This document shows positions 9,317-17,297 of a DNA stretch of 64,000 nt, in pieces (position 1 is the stretch's first letter; each line of letters begins with the position of its first letter). The DNA comes from JACKCB01 sp964452775 (lineage in GTDB: Bacteria; Chloroflexota; Anaerolineae; Promineifilales; Promineifilaceae). The translations under genes and the position numbers were made by a program. Under the pieces are notes generated by a model. It did no database searches and had not been told where the DNA came from. It saw nothing but the letters and a program-made list of their open reading frames with translations. Location: contig CAYVQP010000006.1 in the NCBI GenBank assembly GCA_964452775.1, positions 35,295 to 99,294 of the forward strand. The letters run 5' to 3'.

Positions 9317-10105
9317 ATGGATTACCGCAAGCCGGTCGTATTCGGCGACAACTGGTCAGAAAGTCGCTATCGCGTGCTACCCTATTTCGCGGTTGAGAAA
9401 GCGATCATCATGGGGCCGGGGGTAGAGCGTATCCTGGACGTGGGTTGCGCGGCCGGCTGGAACATGAGCCGCTTTGTACAATACGGTCGCCGGCCCATCG
9501 GACTGGACGTTGCTCCGGAACGGGTCAAGCATGCGTTGCGGCACGGGCCGGCCCTGGTCGGCAGCGGACTACAACTTCCGTTCGCAGACGGCTCATTGGA
9601 TCTGATCTATATTCAGCACGTCTTGCATCACATTGGCGATGTGGGCCGGGCGCTGGCCGAGGTGCGGCGCTGCTTGCGGCCCGGCGGTACGCTATTTCTA
9701 GTTGAAACTGTGGAGGACAATCCCATCATCCACCTGGGACGCCGGCTTTACCCCAGCTGGTTGGGAGACGAAGTGAACGCTCGCTTTACCTTTGCCGGCT
9801 TGCAAGAGCAAATGTCTGCGAGCGGCTTTCGCCTGCAGGTCGCCGAGCAGTATAGCGTCCTGTTCTGGCTGTGGGAGATAGCGCCGGATCAGGCGCCGGT
9901 GATGGAGAACTTCACTCCCCTCTTTGTCCGGATAGAGCGTGCATTGGTCAAGCGCCTGCGCCGGTATAGCGCTCACTGCTTCCTCGTCGCTCAGACCGTC
10001 GAAGCGAGCGATCCCGGCCGGCACAACGATTGGATAGAGCGGGACGCTCTTCGAGACTCCGGGGCTGTGGCCGGCATACCAGAATTGGAAACAGGACCGG
10101 CATGA
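9317..10105 (+). CDS. Class I SAM-dependent methyltransferase (type 11)
   Basis: A 262-residue protein with the Rossmann SAM motif ILDVGCAAG (39-47), an acidic strand end GLDVAPERV, then LPFADGSLDLIYIQHVLHHI and LRPGGTLFLVE. These are motifs I to III of Methyltransf_11 proteins. The acceptor could be a sugar, lipid or quinone; the setting among glycosyltransferases suggests glycan or lipid-carrier methylation (inference). Its stop overlaps the ATG of the next gene (ATGA at 10102-10105), so the two are probably translationally coupled. Confidence 0.75.
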   Translation: MDYRKPVVFGDNWSESRYRVLPYFAVEKAIIMGPGVERILDVGCAAGWNMSRFVQYGRRPIGLDVAPERVKHALRHGPALVGSGLQLPFADGSLDLIYIQHVLHHIGDVGRALAEVRRCLRPGGTLFLVETVEDNPIIHLGRRLYPSWLGDEVNARFTFAGLQEQMSASGFRLQVAEQYSVLFWLWEIAPDQAPVMENFTPLFVRIERALVKRLRRYSAHCFLVAQTVEASDPGRHNDWIERDALRDSGAVAGIPELETGPA

Positions 10106-11580
10106 TCGCCCGCCTGAAGTCAGTCAATCGCGAGTGGTGGCTGATTGCCCTGCTCTGCCTGATCATGCTGGTGAAGGGGGTGCTATGGAGTCTGGCTTTT
10201 CCCCTCTGGCAGGGGCCGGATGAGGACGACCATTACGCGGTGATCCAGTTTATCGCGGAGAGCGGCCGGCTGCCGGACGAGGCGGATGTCTGGCTGCCGG
10301 ATGAGGTGACGCTGTCGCGCGAACTGGCTGATGTGGGCCGGCTGCCATATGCGCCGGAACAGCGGCAGGCGTTTAGCGATACGCCGCTGGGGCCGGGCGA
10401 AGCCGCCTTCGCCGAGTTGCCGGCGGCGTTGCGCAGCAGCACCGATATGCAAGGCGTGGGCAAGTTGATGCACGCCACGCCGCTTTACTATGTGCTGGCA
10501 GCCGGCGTGTACCGGCTCTTCGATGGCGGCGACCTGTTGCACCGGGCGCAGGTGCAGCGCATCTTTGCGGTGATCGTCGGCGCGCCGATTGTGCTGGTCG
10601 CCTATCTCATTTGCCGGCTTCTTTTCCCCGGAAACACCGCAATGCGCCTGACCGTACCTGCTCTGGTCGCCTTTCACCCCTTGATCAGCGAAATAGTGGC
10701 GGTGGTCAGCGTGGACGGCTTGCTCATTGTATGCTACTCGCTGCTCATCTGGCTCTCGCTGCTCATCTTCCGTGACGGGCTGGATTGGCGCTACGGCTTG
10801 GCGACGGGCGCGGTGTTCGCCGCCGGCATGTTGACCAAACCGACGCTCAGCGGGATTGCGCCGCTCATTGGTCTATTAGTGGCTTACGATTGGTGGCGCG
10901 GCAAGGGGCGGCGCCGGCAGATAGTTGGCTCAGCCGTGCTCATGGGGGTAGTGATTGTTTTGCCCCTGGGCTGGTGGATGCAGCGCAGTTGGCGACTGAG
11001 CGGCGATCTGCTCTATTTCAATCCGGTGGTGGAGGGTCACCGCATCGTCCAACAACCATTCTATGATTACGGCGTCTGGCAGCACTTCCTGGACTACTAC
11101 CAGTCGGTGTGGGGCGGCATTTTCGTCAGCTGGTGGGCGCATTTTGGCTGGCTGGATACTGCCTTGCCGCCCTGGACCTATGATGTGTTGCGCCTACTGA
11201 CGTTGCTCGCCATGGCCGGCCTGGTTTTCTTGCTCGTTCGTCGCCGGCGTTCGCTGCCCGGCTGGGAGGATTGGCGCGCCGGTCGCCGGTCGCCGCCGTT
11301 GCTCGTCTGGCTCTTTCTGGCGGCGGTGCTCCTGCTGCCCATCGTGCTGCTGCAGTTCTATGACCTGACCTTCTGGTGGGAGTATGGGTTGGGGCGTGGT
11401 TTGCAGGGGCGCTACTGGCTTGGCACAGTCGTGCCGATGCTGGCCTTCTTTGCGCTAGGGTTGTTGGCATGGTTGCCGCAACGCTGGCTGCCGGCGGGTC
11501 ACAACGCCTTGCGGGTTGGCATCGTATTGCTTAACTTAGTCAGCCTGCTCGGCTACATCGTGCCGCGTTATTATCTGTAG
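10102..11580 (+). CDS. DUF2142/GT-C-like polytopic membrane protein
   Basis: A 492-residue membrane protein with about 11 hydrophobic helices. I chose ATG 10102 rather than an upstream in-frame ATG at 10030 because it makes the common 4-base overlap, and because the upstream residues are charged and shared with the end of the methyltransferase gene. After the first helix the loop reads GPDEDDHY (38-45), close to the PPDEPxH signature of DUF2142 and other GT-C glycosyltransferases. The acidic pair would be the catalytic or metal site outside the membrane. The substrate is unknown. It sits in the surface-glycan gene run. Confidence 0.7.
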   Translation: MIARLKSVNREWWLIALLCLIMLVKGVLWSLAFPLWQGPDEDDHYAVIQFIAESGRLPDEADVWLPDEVTLSRELADVGRLPYAPEQRQAFSDTPLGPGEAAFAELPAALRSSTDMQGVGKLMHATPLYYVLAAGVYRLFDGGDLLHRAQVQRIFAVIVGAPIVLVAYLICRLLFPGNTAMRLTVPALVAFHPLISEIVAVVSVDGLLIVCYSLLIWLSLLIFRDGLDWRYGLATGAVFAAGMLTKPTLSGIAPLIGLLVAYDWWRGKGRRRQIVGSAVLMGVVIVLPLGWWMQRSWRLSGDLLYFNPVVEGHRIVQQPFYDYGVWQHFLDYYQSVWGGIFVSWWAHFGWLDTALPPWTYDVLRLLTLLAMAGLVFLLVRRRRSLPGWEDWRAGRRSPPLLVWLFLAAVLLLPIVLLQFYDLTFWWEYGLGRGLQGRYWLGTVVPMLAFFALGLLAWLPQRWLPAGHNALRVGIVLLNLVSLLGYIVPRYYL

Positions 11581-11619
11581 GGTCAGCTGCCTTCCTGCGA
11601 TGATCAGCCTCGATACGCC

Positions 11620-13392
11620 ATGAAAAAGCCGGTCCTCGCCCTGACAACGCTGCTGGCGGCTCTCTTGTTGCTGATATCGCTGGGTTGGTGGCGGGGCAGC
11701 AGCGCCGGCGCGCAGGTGCAGGTGCCCATGTTCTACGACGCCCACTACCTGTTTCCGCGCCCCTGGACGCAGGAACAGGCCGCCCCCGGCATCCCTGCGC
11801 CCGCCTCCGCTTCTGTGCTCTACGGCCCAAATCAGGTGTCCCAAGCGTTTATCCCCGGTGCGGCCCGGCTGGCGATGATCGAGCTGTGGCTGGCAGGGCC
11901 GGGCGGCGAACCTGTCGTGATATCGCTGACTGCGCCGGACGGCACAACCTACTCGACAGAACTCATGCTGGATGCGCCGGAAGGGCGTTACTACAGCCTT
12001 TCGTTTCCGGCCCAGCTGGACAGCGCCGGTGAGCGTTACGTAGTGACCCTCTCGGCCCCCGAGGCGACGATGAGCCGGCCGGTGACGGTGCATACGGTGG
12101 GCGGCGACAGTCTGGGGGCGGCGGTTGAGATTAATGAGTATTCGCGGCCGGGAAACCTGGACCTGCGCACGTATTCCCAGGGAAGCGCGCCGGGAGGGTG
12201 GTGGCTGAGCGCGTTGGGCGAGCAGTTTCTGCCGGCGCTCTTTCGTCTGCGGCTGCAGCAATACAAGCCGGCTCCGTTCAAGGGCGAGCTATTTGCCGGC
12301 TTGCTGCTGGTCATGGTAGGCATGACTGCAGTCTACCTGGTGCTGGCCCGGCCCGACGCGCAACGGTTGGCGACGGCATCCGCCTGGGCGATTGTCCTGG
12401 TCCTTGGCGCGTTTCTCGCCTGGGAAGTTGCCACGGGACAGGTGAAACTGCCGCTATTGACCCGGCCGGCAGAATTGCAAGCCGGCGCGCAGATGGTGAG
12501 CGAAGGGGGGAACGGCGGCAGTGAGCGGCTGGTAAATGACCTCCTGTCAACCCTGTGGACGGCGCAACGGCTGCCGGAGGAACGCTTCTTCAGCCTGGAA
12601 TCGGTGATGGACGAGGCGGCGGGCGCGAGCATCGGGGCGGTGCGTGCGCCCGGCAATTCGGCGATCCGCTACCCGATGGTCGTTCCGCCGGCGGCAAGCG
12701 TAGTTGCCGGAGCCGAGGTCGAAGGCGAAGGAGAAGGAGAAGTATCCCTTCGCATAGTCATTGAGGATGACGGGGAGAAGCATGAGGTTGCTGTCCAGCG
12801 CCTGCAAGAGGGCGACCAGCCGGCCTGGTTCAACGTGTCCCTGGCGGAGTGGGCCGGGCGGGATGTCTTCCTGACCTTGGAGGCTGAAGCGCTGCAAGGA
12901 GAGTCGGAGGTGCGATGGTTGCGGCCGCAGATTGTGGCCGATCATGCGGCGTGGTTGCTGGATGATTTGCCGGTCGCAGCAAAGCCGCAGCCATATCGTT
13001 TCGGCGAGCAGGTGCAGCTATTGGGCTACGAAATTACTCCTGCCGATCCTGCGCCTGGGCAGCCGGCAACGGTGACGCTGTACTGGCAGGTCGGGGCCAC
13101 GGTTGACGCGAACGCTAAGGTATTTGTGCACATCCTCAGCGCGACCGGCGACATCCTGGCCCAACATGACGCCTTCCCGGTTCAGAATACGTACCCAATA
13201 TCCTCCTGGCAGCCCGGCGTGATTGTGGCAGATGCGCACCAGCTGGTCTGGCCGGATGGCGCGGACGTGGGTGCTATTGCCGTTGGTCTGTACGACCCGG
13301 ACACGTTAGAGCGTTGGCCGGCGTGGATTGCCGGAGACAGGCAGCCGGATGACCGGATAGTTATTCCGCTGACCCCTCAGGAAGCGCCATGA
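11620..13392 (+). CDS. Exported membrane protein ending in the shared beta-sandwich domain
   Basis: A 590-residue protein. The N-terminus is a signal anchor (about residues 4-24) followed by a beta-rich extracytoplasmic domain of about 200 residues. Two hydrophobic helices follow (about 228-270), then a second beta-rich segment. The last 130 residues carry LLGYEIT, VTLYWQVG, ISSWQPG and GLYDPDTLERW, the same domain pattern as in neighbouring GT39-like proteins. No GT motif is seen, so it is probably an accessory protein rather than a transferase. Its stop overlaps the flippase start by 4 bases, suggesting that it works with the flippase or in the same pathway. Confidence 0.6.
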   Translation: MKKPVLALTTLLAALLLLISLGWWRGSSAGAQVQVPMFYDAHYLFPRPWTQEQAAPGIPAPASASVLYGPNQVSQAFIPGAARLAMIELWLAGPGGEPVVISLTAPDGTTYSTELMLDAPEGRYYSLSFPAQLDSAGERYVVTLSAPEATMSRPVTVHTVGGDSLGAAVEINEYSRPGNLDLRTYSQGSAPGGWWLSALGEQFLPALFRLRLQQYKPAPFKGELFAGLLLVMVGMTAVYLVLARPDAQRLATASAWAIVLVLGAFLAWEVATGQVKLPLLTRPAELQAGAQMVSEGGNGGSERLVNDLLSTLWTAQRLPEERFFSLESVMDEAAGASIGAVRAPGNSAIRYPMVVPPAASVVAGAEVEGEGEGEVSLRIVIEDDGEKHEVAVQRLQEGDQPAWFNVSLAEWAGRDVFLTLEAEALQGESEVRWLRPQIVADHAAWLLDDLPVAAKPQPYRFGEQVQLLGYEITPADPAPGQPATVTLYWQVGATVDANAKVFVHILSATGDILAQHDAFPVQNTYPISSWQPGVIVADAHQLVWPDGADVGAIAVGLYDPDTLERWPAWIAGDRQPDDRIVIPLTPQEAP

Positions 13393-14663
13393 GCGGGCGA
13401 GTGCAGGCGTTGTTGCAGTCGGCCGGCATGCGCCACGCGCTGGTGATGTCGGCAGCCACCTTTCTCGCCGGCGGGCTGGACTATCTTTTCCAGATATATA
13501 CCGGCCGCATGTTGGCCCCGGCTGAGTACGGCGTCTTTATTGCGGTGACCGCCCTCTTGCAAGTCGCAGTTTATCTGACAAACAGCATTCGCAATGTTAT
13601 GGCTTATTACACGGCTGAGATTGCGGTGGAGCCGGATTCACAGTCGCAAATCGGCCGTTTCTTGCGCCGCGGTTGGCGCTGGGCCTGGCGATGGGGCGCG
13701 ATAGCGCTGGCGCTGACGCTGCTGGTCAGCCCAATTGTGAAGTCCTTTTTGCATATTCCCACTGTTTGGCCGCTGGTTGCGGCGGCGCTGACAATGCTGC
13801 TGCTCTTTCTGCGCCCAATCACCGATGGAACCTTGCAGGGCATCCAGCGCTTCGGCGGGCTGGGCTCGGTGCAGGTGGTTCAGGCGGCGGCCCGGCTGCT
13901 ATTGGGCGCAATGCTGCTCGTGCTGGGTTGGCAGGCGTTCGGCGCTTTGCTGGCGCTTCCGCTGGCTATGGCCGTGGCTCTCTTGCTTGGAGTCTGGCTG
14001 CTACGGCCTTTGTTTCACGCCGGCGAGCACGAGAAAGCCAGTCGTGCGGTGAGCTGGAACTACTCCTTGCTCACCCTAAGCGGCCTACTTTTCTTCGCCC
14101 TGATCATTAACCTGGACGCGATTGCTGTGAAGAGGGTGTTCAGCCCGGAGATCGCCGGCAACTATGGGCCGGTGGTGACCCTGGCGAAGATGAACCTGTT
14201 CATCCCGTTAGCAATGGGGTTGGTGCTCTTTCCGAAGGTGACGCAGCGCCTGGCGCTGGGTCGCGACCCCCGGCCTATTCTGTTGCTGGCCCTGGCGGCA
14301 GCTACCCTTCCCGGCTTGCTGCTCACTGTGCTCTTTCTATTTGTTCCCGGCCCACTGGTCGAGGCGCTTTTTGGCGGCGCGTATGCCAATCCGGGGCCGT
14401 TACTGGGCGTGGTTGGGTTGGCGACGACGTGCTTTGCCGGGATGAACATCTGGCTTAATTACGCGCTGTCGGCGGAGCGGCCCGCTTACGTGGCGGCGCT
14501 CGGCGGTGTGCTGCTGATTCAGGTCGCCGGCCTGTTGCTGTTTCATGAATCGCTGATGCAGGTCGGCCTGGTCACCCTGGGGGCGGGCCTATTGGGCAAC
14601 CTGGCCGGCGCGGCGACGACGCTTGGCGCGGTGGCTGGCCCCCAGCCCATAGGCTATACTTGA
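13389..14663 (+). CDS. Wzx/MATE-like polysaccharide flippase (MOP superfamily)
   Basis: A 424-residue protein with about 12 membrane helices and the arrangement of polysaccharide-export (Wzx-like) members of the MOP superfamily. Typical features are LAGGLDYLFQIYTGR in helix 1, a pattern of Pro and Gly in helices 7-8, and no soluble domain. It would flip lipid-linked oligosaccharide across the membrane. The length is slightly short but within range. The start overlaps the preceding gene (ATGA). The next gene is a GT2 enzyme that follows a TATACT box at 14655-14660. Confidence 0.75.
   Translation: MSGRVQALLQSAGMRHALVMSAATFLAGGLDYLFQIYTGRMLAPAEYGVFIAVTALLQVAVYLTNSIRNVMAYYTAEIAVEPDSQSQIGRFLRRGWRWAWRWGAIALALTLLVSPIVKSFLHIPTVWPLVAAALTMLLLFLRPITDGTLQGIQRFGGLGSVQVVQAAARLLLGAMLLVLGWQAFGALLALPLAMAVALLLGVWLLRPLFHAGEHEKASRAVSWNYSLLTLSGLLFFALIINLDAIAVKRVFSPEIAGNYGPVVTLAKMNLFIPLAMGLVLFPKVTQRLALGRDPRPILLLALAAATLPGLLLTVLFLFVPGPLVEALFGGAYANPGPLLGVVGLATTCFAGMNIWLNYALSAERPAYVAALGGVLLIQVAGLLLFHESLMQVGLVTLGAGLLGNLAGAATTLGAVAGPQPIGYT
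14655..14660 (+). promoter_or_regulatory. Putative -10 box inside the end of the flippase gene
   Basis: TATACT immediately precedes the TGA of the flippase gene (14661-14663) and lies about 68 bases before the chosen GT2 start at 14728. No clear -35 is visible, so this could be chance. Confidence 0.3.
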
Positions 14664-14727
14664 CCAAAGCAGCGATGTTAGCGCAGGTATCCTCCCGCCC
14701 TTGCCCCGTTGCCGGAAATGCAGCCAG

Positions 14728-15624
14728 ATGTCTGAAATGATCAGATGTTCCCTGGGCATCACCGCCCATAATGAAGAAGCCAACATCGGCAAGCTCCTGC
14801 AGCGTGTGCTCCAGCAGCAGCTGGAGAATGTCCAGTTGTGCGAGATCATCGTGGTGATAAGCGGCTGCACGGACAACACGGAAGGGGAAGTGCGCGCCAT
14901 AATGCCGCAGGACAGCCGGATTAGCCTGCTGATTCAGGAGAAGCGGGAGGGTAAGGCGTCAGCGATTAACCTGTTCATGCGCCATGCCGGGGAAAAGGTG
15001 CTGGTGTTGTGCAGCGCCGATCTGTTGCCGGAATACGATGCCATTGAGCGATTGGTCGCGCCGCTAGCGGATCCGGAAGTGGGCATGACCAGTTGCCGGC
15101 CCGTGCCGGTAAACGATCCCACTACCTTTATGGGTTTCGGCGTGCACCTGTTGTGGGAGCTGCACCATCAGATCAACCTGCATGGCTTTAAGGCCGGCGA
15201 AATGACCGCTTTCCGCAAAGTGTTTGAACGCATCCCTTACCACACCGCGGTGGATGAGGCCAGCGTGGAGCCGGTGGTGCGCGGGCAAGGCTACGCCGTG
15301 CGCTATGTGCCGGAGTCGGTGGTGTACAACAAGGGCGCGGAAACGGTCGCCGACTTTCTGCGCCAGCGGCGGCGCATCTATGCCGGCCATCTGGACGTGA
15401 AGGAGATGCTGGGTTACAGCGTGGCGACTATGAGCGGCAGCAAGGTCCTGGGATTGTTGCTGCGAAATCTCGACTGGCGGCCGAAGCAATTCGTCTGGAC
15501 CTGGGCATTCGTGGCGCTGGAGGCGTACGGGCGCTTCCTCGGCTGGCGCGACTTCAAGACGAAGAAGAACCACACCGTCTGGGAGATTGCCTCATCAACG
15601 AAGGAGTTGGAGGTTAAGACGTAG
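14728..15624 (+). CDS. GT2 family glycosyltransferase
   Basis: A 298-residue protein if it starts at ATG 14728; a TTG at 14701 and an ATG at 14737 are alternatives. It opens with LGITAHNEEANIGKLL, then EIIVVISGCTDNTE, VLCSADLLP (a DxD-like site with only one Asp) and VDEASVEPVV. This is the layout of GT2 GT-A enzymes such as poly-N-acetylglucosamine or hyaluronan synthase relatives. QRRRIYAGH, a Q(Q/R)xRW-like element, lies near residue 210. It has at most one weak hydrophobic segment at the C-terminus. Substrate unknown. The radical SAM gene follows after 25 bases. Confidence 0.7.
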   Translation: MSEMIRCSLGITAHNEEANIGKLLQRVLQQQLENVQLCEIIVVISGCTDNTEGEVRAIMPQDSRISLLIQEKREGKASAINLFMRHAGEKVLVLCSADLLPEYDAIERLVAPLADPEVGMTSCRPVPVNDPTTFMGFGVHLLWELHHQINLHGFKAGEMTAFRKVFERIPYHTAVDEASVEPVVRGQGYAVRYVPESVVYNKGAETVADFLRQRRRIYAGHLDVKEMLGYSVATMSGSKVLGLLLRNLDWRPKQFVWTWAFVALEAYGRFLGWRDFKTKKNHTVWEIASSTKELEVKT

Positions 15625-15649
15625 CCGGCTGGCTGCCTCCAGGTGTCCT

Positions 15650-16867
15650 ATGAACTCAATGCCTGGCGTATTGCTGCGCGTCCCGCTGTTCAAAGCATTT
15701 CGTCGCTTTGGCCGGCCGCGGATGTTGCCACTCAACCTGACCCTTTCGCCATCCCCGAAGTGCAATTCGCGCTGCCTGACTTGCAACATCTGGATGAAGC
15801 GCGAGAACGAGCTGACCATTGATGAATGGGACAAGGTGTTAGCTTCGCTGGGGCGCGCGCCGTACTGGTTTACGGTGAGCGGCGGTGAGCCGTTCATGTT
15901 CCCCGGCATTGTGGAAATCTGCCAACTTGCCTATGAGCACAACCGGCCAGGCATCATCAACATTCCCACCAACAGCATTCTAAAGACCATTCCCGAGAAG
16001 GTAGAGCGCATCGCCCGCTCATGCCCGCAAAGCCAGCTGATAATCAACCTGTCGCTGGATGGCGTAGGGGAGAAGCACGACTTCATTCGCCAGGTGGCCG
16101 GCAACTTTGAGAAGTTCGAGGAACGCCTGGAGCAATTGCTGGAACTGCAGAAGGGTCTGCCCAATTTGACGGTCGGCATTCACTCGGTTGTTTCCGTCTT
16201 CAGCGTCGGTCACCTGGATGAACTGATCGCCTATGCCGACCAATCCGGCGTGGACCAGTTCATCACGGAGATTGCCGAGCCGCGCGTCGAACTGGATACC
16301 GTGGGGCTGCCAATCACGCCGGACAAGGAGAGTTACGCCGAAGCGATAGACCGGCTGATTGCCTACATTGAGAGCAAACGCTTCAAGGGAATGGCTCGCT
16401 TTACGGAAGCCTTCCGGGTTGAGTATTACCGGCTGGTCAAGCGCATCCTGGCTGAGCAGGATCAGGTCATCCCTTGCTATGCCGGCTGGGCCAGCGCACA
16501 GATTTACGCTGACGGCACGGTCTGGCCCTGTTGTGTTCGCGCCGACAACCTGGGCAACCTGCGCGACCACAATTACGACTTCAAATCAATCTGGTTTGGC
16601 GAGCGAATCCGCGAGGTGCGCCGGAGTATCGCCGCCAAAGAGTGTTACTGCCCGCTGGCCAACGCCTCTTACACGAACATGCTGCACCACGGACCGACCT
16701 TGATGCGGGTGGGTTCGAAAATGATCTTGCCGCAACGACCCAAGGCATATCCGTTGCCGAAAGATACGATCCAGCCGGAAATGATTCCACTGCGCGTGGT
16801 TGAGAAGCAGGGAGCACAAGCCGGCGCTGAGCGCGAAGGGGCGCTGCAGCGTCCCGGCGATTCTTGA
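15650..16867 (+). CDS. Radical SAM protein with SPASM-like C-terminus
   Basis: A 405-residue protein starting at ATG 15650; an upstream frame extension would overlap the previous gene. C38-x3-C42-x2-C45 (CNSRCLTC) binds the SAM [4Fe-4S] cluster, and SGGEPFMFP is the GGEP SAM-binding motif. The C-terminal third has CYAGWASAQIYADGTVWPCC and then CYCPL, with a Cys pattern typical of SPASM/Twitch auxiliary clusters. Such enzymes carry out radical modifications of peptides, lipids or sugars. Placed after a flippase and GT2 genes, it may modify a surface glycan or a lipid carrier (inference). No precursor peptide is visible nearby. Its TGA lies within the TTGACA of the trp promoter. Confidence 0.75.
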   Translation: MNSMPGVLLRVPLFKAFRRFGRPRMLPLNLTLSPSPKCNSRCLTCNIWMKRENELTIDEWDKVLASLGRAPYWFTVSGGEPFMFPGIVEICQLAYEHNRPGIINIPTNSILKTIPEKVERIARSCPQSQLIINLSLDGVGEKHDFIRQVAGNFEKFEERLEQLLELQKGLPNLTVGIHSVVSVFSVGHLDELIAYADQSGVDQFITEIAEPRVELDTVGLPITPDKESYAEAIDRLIAYIESKRFKGMARFTEAFRVEYYRLVKRILAEQDQVIPCYAGWASAQIYADGTVWPCCVRADNLGNLRDHNYDFKSIWFGERIREVRRSIAAKECYCPLANASYTNMLHHGPTLMRVGSKMILPQRPKAYPLPKDTIQPEMIPLRVVEKQGAQAGAEREGALQRPGDS

Positions 16868-16892
16868 CACCGGCCGGCGCCCATGCTAAGAT
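16864..16892 (+). promoter_or_regulatory. trp operon promoter
   Basis: TTGACA (16864-16869) and TAAGAT (16887-16892) are separated by an ideal 17 bases, with an extended TG at 16884-16885. Transcription would start near 16899, about 57 bases upstream of the T-box AGAGAG element. The -35 box contains the stop codon of the radical SAM gene. Confidence 0.75.
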
Positions 16893-16955
16893 GGCGCCAG
16901 TCAATTGAAAATCGAACAACCATGAACCGGACTAGTATCCGGCGAGGCGAGTCAT

Positions 16956-17228
16956 AGAGAGTCGGCCCATTGGCTGGAAGGCTGACGACGGCGCCGCCGG
17001 TGAATGGACCGGGGAGTTGCCCGGGCGAACGCGATTGCCAATAGCCCTGGCCGGAGTTGCCACCGTTATCATGGCGGAGACCTCGCGCCGAGTTGCGCCG
17101 GGTCAAAAGAAGTGAGGCTGGCAGAGAAACGCGCATTCACGGCGCGTTTTCTTGATCTCCGGCCTAAGCAGGGTGGCACCGCGGGAGATTGCGCGCTCTC
17201 GTCCCTAGATGGGATGAGAGCGCGTTTT
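16956..17228 (+). promoter_or_regulatory. T-box riboswitch, tRNA-Trp type, trp operon leader
   Basis: A T-box leader senses uncharged tRNA and prevents termination when charged tRNA is scarce. It begins with AGAGAG (16956-16961) and a 7-bp hairpin, 16961-16967 with 16980-16986. The likely specifier is TGG at 17005-17007, flanked by GAA and ACC as in many T-boxes, which would read tRNA-Trp. The 15-base T-box core AGGGTGGCACCGCGG lies at 17170-17184. Its bulge TGGC (17174-17177) would pair with GCCA, fitting the G discriminator of bacterial tRNA-Trp. GTCCCT at 17201-17206 can close the antiterminator. It precedes trpE, trpS, trpG, trpD and trpC. The core is certain and the specifier very likely. 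Confidence 0.92.
17192..17228 (+). terminator. T-box-controlled intrinsic terminator
   Basis: A 14-bp stem (17192-17205 with 17211-17224, one G-T pair) has a 5-base loop and is followed by TTTT, GG and TTTT. Its left arm shares GTCCC with the antiterminator, so the two structures are mutually exclusive. It ends about 70 bases before trpE. Confidence 0.9.
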
Positions 17229-17297
17229 GGTTTTATGCGGAAATGTCTCCGCCAACGGCTGCCGTCAAACGCTACCGTTTAGCTGCAAGGTGATTGA

